Of a stretch of 8,317 nt of DNA, positions 1-6,228 are shown one piece after another (the first letter of the stretch is position 1; each line of letters begins with the position of its first letter). A program made the translations under genes and the position numbers. The stretch comes from an uncultured Bacteroidales bacterium (lineage in GTDB: Bacteria > Bacteroidota > Bacteroidia > Bacteroidales > WCHB1-69), in contig CALAVA010000083.1 of the NCBI GenBank assembly GCA_937892025.1, positions 1 through 8,317 on the forward strand, read 5' to 3'. The notes beneath the pieces are model-generated. The model was not told where the DNA came from and searched no databases. It saw only the letters and a list, made by a program, of their open reading frames with translations.

Positions 1-768
1 GCTTTTAAGCTGTTTCAGCGCAACGAGGTTATCTTTGACGCTGACATCAAGAGCTTTGTTTTCAGCGAGGAGCAGGCGGAGAAAATCATGTCCGCTTTGA
101 GGAAAGACGAACCGAAGCAACTGCTTCTCGGCTCTGACAAGCCCGCATTTGTTGCAGAGAAAGTAATGACAACGAAAGAGCTTGCGGAGTTTCTAAAAGT
201 TGACGTAAGAACTATACAACTTACTGCAAACAAGGTTTTAGACCCCACGAAAGTACATTCGAGGGTGATAAATGGTGGTAAATCAATGATGTTTGATGAA
301 GAACAAGCAACTTTAATTAAGCAGGAAATTCAAAAACATCATAATCTGAAATCTAGGAATATAGATAGTGTTTCAACAGAACTTGAAGAAAATGAAACAA
401 TCTTAAAAGCACTCCAGATTTTGAAAACTAGGAATGAAGAATTAAAGAAAAGGGCTGAAGTTGCGGAAAATAAAAACAATCTTTTAATGCATTCAGAAAA
501 GTCATATACAATATCAGAAATAGCAAAAGAACTTGGTTATAAATCTGCTATTGAATTAAATAAAATTCTTCATAATGATGGGATTATTTTTAAGCAGAAT
601 GGAACTTGGATTCCATATTCAAAATATTCAACTCAGGGTTATTTTGAAATTAAACAGACAATTCTTGAAGATGAAACAGTTGTTTATAATTTGCGTGTAA
701 CTCAAAGTGGTAGGAATTTTTTGTTGAGTAAATATACCAATGACGATTGCAGGCTTATTGAGATGTAA
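1..768 (+). CDS. Phage antirepressor-like regulator with HTH and KilAC-type C-terminal domain (5'-partial)
   Basis: Probable DNA-binding regulator of the phage lysis/lysogeny or early-gene switch. The frame is open to the left edge, so the true start is outside the window. In the 255 visible residues, a helix-turn-helix-like segment (MTTKELAEFLKVDVRTIQ) begins near residue 56. It is followed by a wing-like stretch ending in FDEEQATLIKQEI. A leucine/glutamate-rich coiled coil covers about 125-155. A KilAC-like domain covers about 166-245, with YTISEIAKELGY, NGTWIPYSKY, QGYFEIKQ and a closing TQSGRNFLL strand. The first 35 residues (FVFSEEQAEKIMSAL) resemble the later FDEEQATLIKQEI block, suggesting two tandem HTH/wing units. 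An ATG at 88 has an SD-like GGCGGAG in front and could be an internal start, but the homologous upstream coding favours a longer protein. GC is about 48% in the first 180 bases and about 22-30% in the sampled 3' part. The family is recognised from domain order; its target is unknown. Confidence 0.8.
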   Translation, partial: AFKLFQRNEVIFDADIKSFVFSEEQAEKIMSALRKDEPKQLLLGSDKPAFVAEKVMTTKELAEFLKVDVRTIQLTANKVLDPTKVHSRVINGGKSMMFDEEQATLIKQEIQKHHNLKSRNIDSVSTELEENETILKALQILKTRNEELKKRAEVAENKNNLLMHSEKSYTISEIAKELGYKSAIELNKILHNDGIIFKQNGTWIPYSKYSTQGYFEIKQTILEDETVVYNLRVTQSGRNFLLSKYTNDDCRLIEM

Positions 769-785
769 TTATAAGGCGGTGAAAT

Positions 786-1070
786 ATGAAAAATGTAACT
801 AAAGATGAGATAAACAATATTGTCAAGACAAAATTCTCTGAAGAAGAATTTATCTGTCTTGACAAGGTATCAAAGTTGCTAGTATTCCCACCTGATGTAA
901 TTATTAGGTTTGCCGTGAAGGAATATGTTTTGAAAAATCTTCATAAGTTTACGGAATCCGACAAGGAAACAATCTGCAATATGTATGATATTGAGTATAT
1001 CCGCAGGAATCGGAAACTTGATGATAGAGATGTTGAAGAAGTTTTAAGACTTCAAACAACAGGGGTTTAA
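786..1070 (+). CDS. Small hypothetical protein, possible ribbon-helix-helix regulator
   Basis: A 94-residue charged cytosolic protein with no signal peptide or membrane segment. I do not recognise its family. Residues about 13-50 follow the pattern of a ribbon-helix-helix domain: a short strand (VKTKFSEEE), a helix (FICLDKVSKLL), a turn (VFPPD), then a helix (VIIRFAVKEYVLKNL). Dimers of that fold bind operators in many phages, so a small transcriptional regulator is plausible but unproven. The C-terminal half (residues 56-94) is helical and rich in Arg, Asp and Glu. The start is set by a strong ribosome binding site, AAGGCGGTG, just before the ATG. It lies 17 bases after the antirepressor and 4 bases before the putative initiator, so all three are probably co-transcribed. 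Confidence 0.7.
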   Translation: MKNVTKDEINNIVKTKFSEEEFICLDKVSKLLVFPPDVIIRFAVKEYVLKNLHKFTESDKETICNMYDIEYIRRNRKLDDRDVEEVLRLQTTGV

Positions 1071-1074
1071 GTGT

Positions 1075-2304
1075 ATGAATAAATATCCATATATTAAGGG
1101 AAATCACAAGAGGGTGTTGAAATATATCCTAAACTGGATACAATCAAGCAAGCCACCAAAGAAAATGGTGATTGAAGATAATGTCTATTATTGGTTTTCA
1201 TTACAGAAAATAGCAGATGATTTGTTTCTGTCCTATTATCAGGTGAAGACAATTTTATATCGGCTTGAAAATAAGGATAGGGAAATTGACTATGCTGATG
1301 AAGAGCCATTCATTTATTCTCAAATGGTTTATTCTAGGTCAGAGACAAACAAGTTGTATATTAGGCTGAACTTGGAAAAGGTGCAGGAACTTTTTGGAAA
1401 AGTGAGGGAAAAGGAAATGATTGAGCCTTTATTTGAAGTTGAGGAATCCAAGCCAAAAGTAAATGAAATGGCTGATAAAATTGCTAGGAAAATTCTTGAA
1501 AAGAATTCGGATATATTCAAGACAAGGGCAGGAAGTTCAAAGACCTATCAGAATTGTTGCAGGATTATTACAGACATCTACAACGGTAGTTTTATCAATC
1601 CTCATATTTATAATCTATCTAAAATAAATGATTGTAAGTGGTTTGATACAGACGGCTGGAAAAGCAGGCTGAAAGAAGTTAAGGGTGATTGGGGTAAAGT
1701 CAGGAAGTTGCTTTTGGATTCAGTTGATAATTATCGTCAGATGTTTGATGAGAAGAATATGCCTCAGAAAAAAGACCGATTGCCTGATAGTTTGGAAAAA
1801 TGGCTTTATGATTCATTCAATGACTTATATCCTAGTTATTTTGTTTTTAGTTTTAATCCACCCAACATTACGCAGAAGCAGTATGGTGAAAATAGGGCAG
1901 ATACAATCTTTAAGTTGTTGCCACGGAAAATGCAGGACGCAGGGAACAGGCTTGTGGAAACTTTACCAAAAGGAACATACCCAAGTATCTTGTGGAATAA
2001 TATCTTGAATATGTGGGTGTGGGCAAAGTATTTAGTTGAGGCGGATAGCAACTCAATGTATTGGATTGAGGATTCAGCCGATATATTAAACAAATTCATA
2101 GCGTATTGTGATGATAGGGATATTGAAATAAATCTTTCAACGATAAATATTGAGAGGGCGGTTGAATGTAATAGCCCGTGGGTTTGGTTTGTCCGTGAGG
2201 CAAGTACAAAGCACGGATTGAATATTAGCCTTTGTGATTGTGTGGATAAAAAGGATTTTGAGAAACTTTATAAGAAAAAGATTTATTTTGAACTTGTAGC
2301 GTAA
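1075..2304 (+). CDS. Putative phage replication initiator / replisome organiser with N-terminal winged helix
   Basis: A 409-residue soluble protein. The N-terminal 100 residues look like a winged helix: a first helix (HKRVLKYILNWI), then WFSLQKIADDLFLSYYQVKTILYRLE as a helix-turn-helix, then a wing rich in Tyr and Ser (YSQMVYSRSETNKLYIRL). This arrangement is usual in phage and plasmid replication initiators, where the wing precedes a strand ending in a 'Y/L-x-I' element. Residues about 120-160 are a basic/acidic linker. The rest is helical and Trp-rich (for example LWNNILNMWVWAKYL near 305-320), with no catalytic motif I can name. The gene sits directly before a DnaB-type helicase, the expected place for an origin-binding protein that loads it. 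The ATG at 1075 has an AGGGG ribosome binding site about ten bases upstream. I saw no clear iterons inside or beside the gene. The role is inferred from fold and position. Confidence 0.65.
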   Translation: MNKYPYIKGNHKRVLKYILNWIQSSKPPKKMVIEDNVYYWFSLQKIADDLFLSYYQVKTILYRLENKDREIDYADEEPFIYSQMVYSRSETNKLYIRLNLEKVQELFGKVREKEMIEPLFEVEESKPKVNEMADKIARKILEKNSDIFKTRAGSSKTYQNCCRIITDIYNGSFINPHIYNLSKINDCKWFDTDGWKSRLKEVKGDWGKVRKLLLDSVDNYRQMFDEKNMPQKKDRLPDSLEKWLYDSFNDLYPSYFVFSFNPPNITQKQYGENRADTIFKLLPRKMQDAGNRLVETLPKGTYPSILWNNILNMWVWAKYLVEADSNSMYWIEDSADILNKFIAYCDDRDIEINLSTINIERAVECNSPWVWFVREASTKHGLNISLCDCVDKKDFEKLYKKKIYFELVA

Positions 2305-2305
2305 A

Positions 2306-2317
2306 TCCTATAATAAA
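2306..2317 (+). promoter_or_regulatory. Promoter-like -10 element, copy 1 of a shared 12-mer
   Basis: TCCTATAATAAA contains a perfect TATAAT at 2309-2314 in the 27-base gap before the helicase gene. The same 12 bases recur at 3793-3804 before the sliding-clamp gene. A weak -35 candidate, TTGAAC at 2288-2293, has a short spacer of 15 bases. The repetition in two intergenic gaps of an otherwise coding-dense region supports a regulatory role, but AT-rich DNA yields TATAAT easily. Confidence 0.4.
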
Positions 2318-2331
2318 GCAAAGGGATTAAA

Positions 2332-3768
2332 ATGATGCGTAGGGAAAAATTAAACACACTTAATGAAAGAGATTTATTGATTGGCTTGATAACTTCAGAC
2401 AAGTTCTGTCGTGAGGTTGCCTCAATCCTTAATCCGAGACAACTTGAAATTGATTACGCTAGGATTCTTTCAGGCTGGATAAAAGAATATGTGAAAAATT
2501 TTAATGTAGCGCCAAAAAAGGATATTCTGAAATTATATCGTGCTCATATTGAAGAAGTTATTGATGAAAGTTTGCAGGATAATATATTGACTTTTATCGA
2601 GAAAATAGCAAAGGATTTTGAGAGCCAAAAAACTTTTAACGATGACTATGCAATTCAGCAGGCAATTCAATATTTGAAATCTAGGTCATTAAAAAACTTT
2701 TCTGAGGATATTGATTCGTTTTTAATTACAGGTGAAATAAATAAGGCTGAAGCACTCATAACAAAATATCGCAAAGTTGAAAAGGAAAGCGGTGAGGGTG
2801 TATCAATTCTTGACGATTCTGAAATTGTACTCAATGCTTTTACTGAAGAGCAGGACAAGTTGTTTGCCTTTGGTGGTGCTTTTGGACGGCTTGTTGGGGA
2901 TATTCACCGTGAGGATTTTATTGCTTTTCTTGCCCCTATGAAGGCTGGTAAGACGTTCTCACTAATAGACTGCGGAATTGAGGCGTTAAAGAATGGCTTG
3001 AACGTAGTCTTTTATTCCCTAGAGATGAGCAGAACAAATATGATTAAGCGTATTTGGAAAGCATTGTCAGGGCAGGTTACAGAAGATGTTGAATTGAATA
3101 TTCCCTATTTTGTTGAAGATGGGGGCAAGTATATTATTGAAAATAAGGTAACAAAGAAAAAGGCAAGCTCAGTTCTTGAGATTGAAAAAAAGCAGAAATC
3201 ATTGAGAAGAATGTTTAGGGGTGGTTCATTCAAAGTGTATGCAGAGCCAGCCTATAGTCTGACTGTAGAATCGCTAGAAACAAAACTTGATGACTTGGTT
3301 CACGATGGTTTTATTCCCGATGTAATAATTATTGATTATGCGGACATTATGATGCCTAGTGATAGAACATCGGAATTGAGGAATCAGTTGGACGGTATTT
3401 GGAAAAGGTTGCGTGCTATGGCTCAGAAAAGAAAGGCGGTTGTATTTACTGCAAGCCAGACCAATCGTGGTGCAATATCTAGGGAAGTTGAGGTAGAGGA
3501 TATAGCCGAAGACATACGAAAACTTGCCCATGTAACATCAATGGTATCAATTTCAAAAACAAAATACTGCAAAGAACATAGCCTTGCTATTTACTCTCAG
3601 CTTGCAGTTCGTGAGGGTGAGCCTGAGATGAGGAAAGTTATAGCAACACAGTGCCTTGCTCTTGGTAGACCTGTTTTGGATTCTCATTGGAAAGATGATG
3701 TTATTTTAGAATCTGATGATAATTCAGAAAATGAAGAAAATTCTAGCGTAAAGAGGAAAAAGAAATGA
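2332..3768 (+). CDS. dnaB: DnaB-type replicative DNA helicase
   Basis: Hexameric 5'-3' helicase that unwinds the phage replication fork in the cytosol, powered by ATP. The protein has 478 residues. The N-terminal part (about 1-150) is helical, in the position of the DnaB N-terminal collar domain. The RecA-like core follows: Walker A APMKAGKT at 201-208, the H1a strand ending in YSLEMSR with the catalytic Glu at 231, Walker B VIIID with Asp335, and motif H3 FTASQTNR at about 372-379. Between H1a and Walker B lies a charged Lys/Glu insertion (about 250-300), longer than in bacterial DnaB. The first Walker A position is Ala instead of Gly, which I believe is tolerated in phage members. The tail (460-478) is acidic then strongly basic (KRKKK) and probably disordered. 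Two ATG codons stand in tandem at 2332 and 2335. The first is preferred, with AAAGGG upstream. It follows the putative initiator by 27 bases. Confidence 0.9.
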   Translation: MMRREKLNTLNERDLLIGLITSDKFCREVASILNPRQLEIDYARILSGWIKEYVKNFNVAPKKDILKLYRAHIEEVIDESLQDNILTFIEKIAKDFESQKTFNDDYAIQQAIQYLKSRSLKNFSEDIDSFLITGEINKAEALITKYRKVEKESGEGVSILDDSEIVLNAFTEEQDKLFAFGGAFGRLVGDIHREDFIAFLAPMKAGKTFSLIDCGIEALKNGLNVVFYSLEMSRTNMIKRIWKALSGQVTEDVELNIPYFVEDGGKYIIENKVTKKKASSVLEIEKKQKSLRRMFRGGSFKVYAEPAYSLTVESLETKLDDLVHDGFIPDVIIIDYADIMMPSDRTSELRNQLDGIWKRLRAMAQKRKAVVFTASQTNRGAISREVEVEDIAEDIRKLAHVTSMVSISKTKYCKEHSLAIYSQLAVREGEPEMRKVIATQCLALGRPVLDSHWKDDVILESDDNSENEENSSVKRKKK

Positions 3769-3792
3769 GTGAAATAAATTCATTGTCATTAT

Positions 3793-3804
3793 TCCTATAA
3801 TAAA
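3793..3804 (+). promoter_or_regulatory. Promoter-like -10 element, copy 2 of a shared 12-mer
   Basis: TCCTATAATAAA, identical to the element at 2306-2317, lies in the 67-base gap before the sliding-clamp gene, with TATAAT at 3796-3801. No good -35 stands 16-18 bases upstream. TTGTCA at 3783-3788 is only 7 bases away, too close for a sigma-70 -35. It could be a promoter for the clamp gene or a phage-specific recognition site. Confidence 0.4.
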
Positions 3805-3835
3805 TAAACTACTTTTTAATTGGAGGAAATAGAAA

Positions 3836-4930
3836 ATGACTATTTCAAGAAAAGAATTGCTGGACAGTCTTAAAAGAGCAATGCCAGCGATTGAGACTGG
3901 AACACCAACATTGCAGGGTGCTGACGCATTTGTTTTCCATGACGGAAAAATTTTCAGTTACAATGATTCAATTGCGGTGTATATTCCTTTGGCCATTACA
4001 GGCTTGGTTGATGAGGGAATCGAGGGTTCTGTTCACGCTGATGAATTCTTCAAGGTAATTTCAAAATTTTCTGCAGATGAAATCAATTTTGCAGTAACAG
4101 GAAACAACACTTGGATGTTGAAGTGCGGAAAAGCAAATGTTGAAGTTACTCTTATGGATTTTGATTTCACCACAAGATTGCGGGGTGTAACACCTGACGA
4201 AAATGCTTGGGTGAAGATTTCAGATGAATTAGTGAGTGGAATCGGTGCTTGTAAGATGGCTGTAAACAAAACGCCACTGGCTGGAATCTATATTAGCGGT
4301 AAGAATGTTGTATCAACAGATGGCTATCAGATTAACAAGTTTGAGATGAAAGATACAGACCTGCCAACACTTTGGATTTCAGACAATTCTGCTAATGAAC
4401 TTCTGAAACTTTCAGGATTGGTTGAAATGCAGTTGCAGGGAACTTGGGCACATTTTAAGAGTTCAGACGGAACTGTATTCAGCATTAAAACTTTGCAGGC
4501 TGAAAAATTTCCATTCGATAGAATTGTTGCCCTGCTTGATACCAGCAAGCCAAAAGAAGATGATTTTCACGCAATGTTCCCTATGGAATTGTTTGGGGCA
4601 ATTGACCGTGCGAATTCCTTTGCTATTGATATTTCAGAGCATTCCGCTGTCCGCTTGATTCTTTCAAATCAGAATATTGAAGTGTCTTCTGAAAGAACTT
4701 CAGGGAAATATTCAGAAAAGGTTGCTTGGGGTGAGGGTGTAGAATTTAAAGAAACAATTGAGCCAATGACTGTGTATGTTGATGCAACTATGATGTCATT
4801 TATGGCTAAAAGGTCATTGGAATTCTACTTGCAGAAGTTTACAGCAAAGAATGGTAAAGTCATTCCACGATTGTTGTTTGTTTCAGATTCTAGTTGCCAC
4901 TTGATGACAACTTTTACTATGGGTGATTAA
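3836..4930 (+). CDS. DNA polymerase sliding clamp-like protein (DnaN-type beta clamp)
   Basis: Probable ring-shaped processivity factor that encircles DNA and tethers the polymerase. The 364-residue length matches bacterial beta clamps (about 365-380). Three repeats of similar size can be drawn (about 1-120, 125-235 and 240-364). Recognisable points are the N-terminal helix RKELLDSLKRAM, the second-domain signature LAGIYISGKNVVSTDGYQINKFEM (residues about 148-171), equivalent to the bacterial 'GI-ATDG-RL' block, and SAVRLILSNQNIEVSSER in the third domain. The C-terminus (LLFVSDSSCHLMTTFTMGD) replaces the usual 'MPMRL' ending. Similarity to bacterial DnaN is remote, so the call rests on the combined pattern and on its place between helicase and polymerase genes. 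An excellent GGAGGAAAT ribosome binding site precedes the ATG. A terminator follows, so this may end the first transcription unit. Confidence 0.8.
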   Translation: MTISRKELLDSLKRAMPAIETGTPTLQGADAFVFHDGKIFSYNDSIAVYIPLAITGLVDEGIEGSVHADEFFKVISKFSADEINFAVTGNNTWMLKCGKANVEVTLMDFDFTTRLRGVTPDENAWVKISDELVSGIGACKMAVNKTPLAGIYISGKNVVSTDGYQINKFEMKDTDLPTLWISDNSANELLKLSGLVEMQLQGTWAHFKSSDGTVFSIKTLQAEKFPFDRIVALLDTSKPKEDDFHAMFPMELFGAIDRANSFAIDISEHSAVRLILSNQNIEVSSERTSGKYSEKVAWGEGVEFKETIEPMTVYVDATMMSFMAKRSLEFYLQKFTAKNGKVIPRLLFVSDSSCHLMTTFTMGD

Positions 4931-4949
4931 AATACACCTTGAATAATTT

Positions 4950-4986
4950 AAAAAGGGGTGAGTTGTTAAAGATTCACTCTTTTTTA
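4950..4986 (+). terminator. Rho-independent terminator after the clamp gene
   Basis: An inverted repeat pairs AAAAAGGGGTGAGT (4950-4963) with the stretch from 4972 to 4985 (ATTCACTC followed by T residues). It gives about 14 pairs, including three to four G-T wobbles, around an 8-base loop (4964-4971). The downstream arm runs into a T-tract that continues past 4985. It begins 20 bases after the clamp stop codon and ends 16 bases before the next start. It probably separates the replication genes from the cassette downstream, or attenuates read-through. Confidence 0.7.
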
Positions 4987-4992
4987 ATTTTT

Positions 4993-4996
4993 GGAG
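4993..4996 (+). promoter_or_regulatory. Ribosome binding site that sets the start at 5002
   Basis: GGAG lies five bases before the ATG at 5002. The longer in-frame reading from TTG at 4939 would put its first 21 codons across the terminator hairpin and has no comparable ribosome binding site, so the ATG is chosen. Confidence 0.7.
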
Positions 4997-5001
4997 AAAA
5001 T

Positions 5002-5397
5002 ATGTTAAAGACAGAGTTACTTTTTGATATTGATGATAATTTCAATCGTGATAGATATACTAATGCTATTTCAAAAATTCAGTATGTTCCTAAAGAACAA
5101 ATAATACCATCTGAATTTTCTCTTTATAATACTGAGAAATATGATTCTCTCGTAAAAGATATTAAAAGTAAAAATTTACCTAAAGATATTGAGAAGTTTT
5201 TACTTTTAAGTGCAACTAGGCATATAGTTTTTAATTATGCAAGGATAGCAGAATACTATTGCCATGTTGATAAAGATATTCAAGAACTTATGGAAAAATC
5301 AGGATTGGTAATAATTGATTTTGATGATGCGTTGGAAAATGGATATGTTGATTTGACAAAACATTTGGAGGAACTTTACAACAATGCTGAGAAATGA
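5002..5397 (+). CDS. Conserved phage-type protein next to DNA glycosyltransferase, function unknown
   Basis: A 131-residue acidic cytosolic protein without membrane segments. The N-terminal part (YTNAISKIQYVPKEQIIPSE) is followed by LYNTEKYDSLVKDIKS. A well-marked core then reads LLLSATRHIVFNYARIAEYY (about 69-88) and QELMEKSGLVIIDFDDALENG (about 96-116). I recall proteins with this RHIVF-Y-IAEYY and QELM-LVIIDFD-AI-NGYV pattern from other phages, sometimes attached to ParB-like domains, but I cannot name a proven activity. The stop overlaps the following glycosyltransferase start by 14 bases, so the two are translationally coupled. This suggests a shared role in DNA modification, such as a targeting or accessory subunit. 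GC in sampled stretches is about 23-27%, lower than in the flanking replication genes. Confidence 0.75.
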   Translation: MLKTELLFDIDDNFNRDRYTNAISKIQYVPKEQIIPSEFSLYNTEKYDSLVKDIKSKNLPKDIEKFLLLSATRHIVFNYARIAEYYCHVDKDIQELMEKSGLVIIDFDDALENGYVDLTKHLEELYNNAEK

Positions 5398-6217
5398 TTT
5401 TTGTATTTTCGTTATAAGTCATGGAAAGCCTGAAAATGACACTTATAGACAGTTGGAATTATGCAAGGTTCAATATCCCATATATATAGTTATTGATGAT
5501 AAAGACCCTAAAATAAATGATTACTTTCTAAAGTATGGAAAGGAAAAAGTTTGTGTTTTTAATAAAATACAATATTCATTTAAATGTGATATGATGGATA
5601 ATTTTGACTTTGACAAAGTTATAGTTTATGCTAGAAATGCCTGTTATGATTTTGCTGAAAAATTAGGGTATAAATATTTTCTTGAATTAGACGATGATTA
5701 TAAGAGTTTTTTATTCAGGTTCGGCTATAAAAAATCTAAAAATATAAAATTTTCTAGCATGAATGAAGTTTTTAATCTGTATTTGAGGTTTTACGAATTG
5801 AATGATAAAATAAAAATATTGGCATTTATGCAGGGTGGTGATTTTAGCGATATACAAGAAGGTTGTGTTCTTAGAAAATCCATGAATGCTTTATTTTGTT
5901 GCATTGACAGAAAAATTATTTTTAACGGTAGACTTAATGAAGATGTGAATTCTTATACAAGAATTAATCAACTTGGTGATATTTGTATAAGTTTACCATT
6001 AGTCCAATTATGTCAAAGACAGACTCAAACCGGAAATGGAATGAGTGATACTTATAAACAGTATGGAACATATACAAAATCATTCTATTCAGTTATCCAG
6101 TCTCCAAGTTGCGTAAAAATTTCAATTTTGCAATCGCCTAGTTCTTTTAGAATTCATCATAAAATAAATCATAAATATTGTGATGCTAAAATAATAAGTT
6201 CAAAATATAAAAAATAA
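5384..6217 (+). CDS. TET-associated-type DNA base glycosyltransferase (GT-A fold)
   Basis: Predicted to transfer a sugar from a nucleotide-sugar donor onto a hydroxymethylated pyrimidine in phage DNA, masking it from host nucleases. The 277-residue length fits the TAGT family (TET-associated glycosyltransferase, related to kinetoplastid base J glucosyltransferase and GREB1). Features in order: an N-terminal nucleotide-sugar-binding strand (FCIFVISHGK), YIVIDDKD (about 34-41), the family signature VYARNACYDFAEKLGYKY (about 81-98), and ELDDDY at 101-106, whose Asp cluster is the metal/donor DxD motif. GRLNEDVNSY (182-191) follows with a likely catalytic Glu/Asp pair, then RQTQTGNGMSD and the C-terminal SFRIHHK and IISSKYKK. 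The protein looks complete. GGAGG lies 12 bases before the ATG. Its frame overlaps the upstream gene by 14 bases and stops 11 bases before the polymerase. Sampled GC is 20-25%. The specific sugar and acceptor base cannot be read from the sequence. No TET/JBP oxygenase or hydroxymethylase gene is visible here. Confidence 0.8.
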   Translation: MLRNDFCIFVISHGKPENDTYRQLELCKVQYPIYIVIDDKDPKINDYFLKYGKEKVCVFNKIQYSFKCDMMDNFDFDKVIVYARNACYDFAEKLGYKYFLELDDDYKSFLFRFGYKKSKNIKFSSMNEVFNLYLRFYELNDKIKILAFMQGGDFSDIQEGCVLRKSMNALFCCIDRKIIFNGRLNEDVNSYTRINQLGDICISLPLVQLCQRQTQTGNGMSDTYKQYGTYTKSFYSVIQSPSCVKISILQSPSSFRIHHKINHKYCDAKIISSKYKK

Positions 6218-6228
6218 CGGAGGAAATT

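Noticed and set aside
88..90. ATG 88 as the true start of the antirepressor gene
   Set aside because: It has an SD-like GGCGGAG upstream, but the frame stays open to position 1 and the upstream codons resemble a repeated domain, so the gene is treated as 5'-partial.
1685..2008. Overlapping + strand frame inside the initiator gene
   Set aside because: Different frame from a gene with clear coding pattern, Cys/Ile-rich nonsense composition and no ribosome binding site. The same holds for 4422-4658 inside the clamp gene.
1075..2304. Origin with iterons inside the putative initiator gene
   Set aside because: I saw no spaced direct repeats or strongly AT-rich unwinding element distinct from the general composition.
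3783..3801. TTGTCA plus TATAAT as a classical sigma-70 promoter
   Set aside because: The spacer is only 7 bases instead of about 17; only the -10-like 12-mer is kept.
4939..5001. Longer reading of the 131-residue gene from TTG at 4939
   Set aside because: Its first codons cover the terminator hairpin and no good ribosome binding site precedes it; ATG 5002 has GGAG at the right distance.
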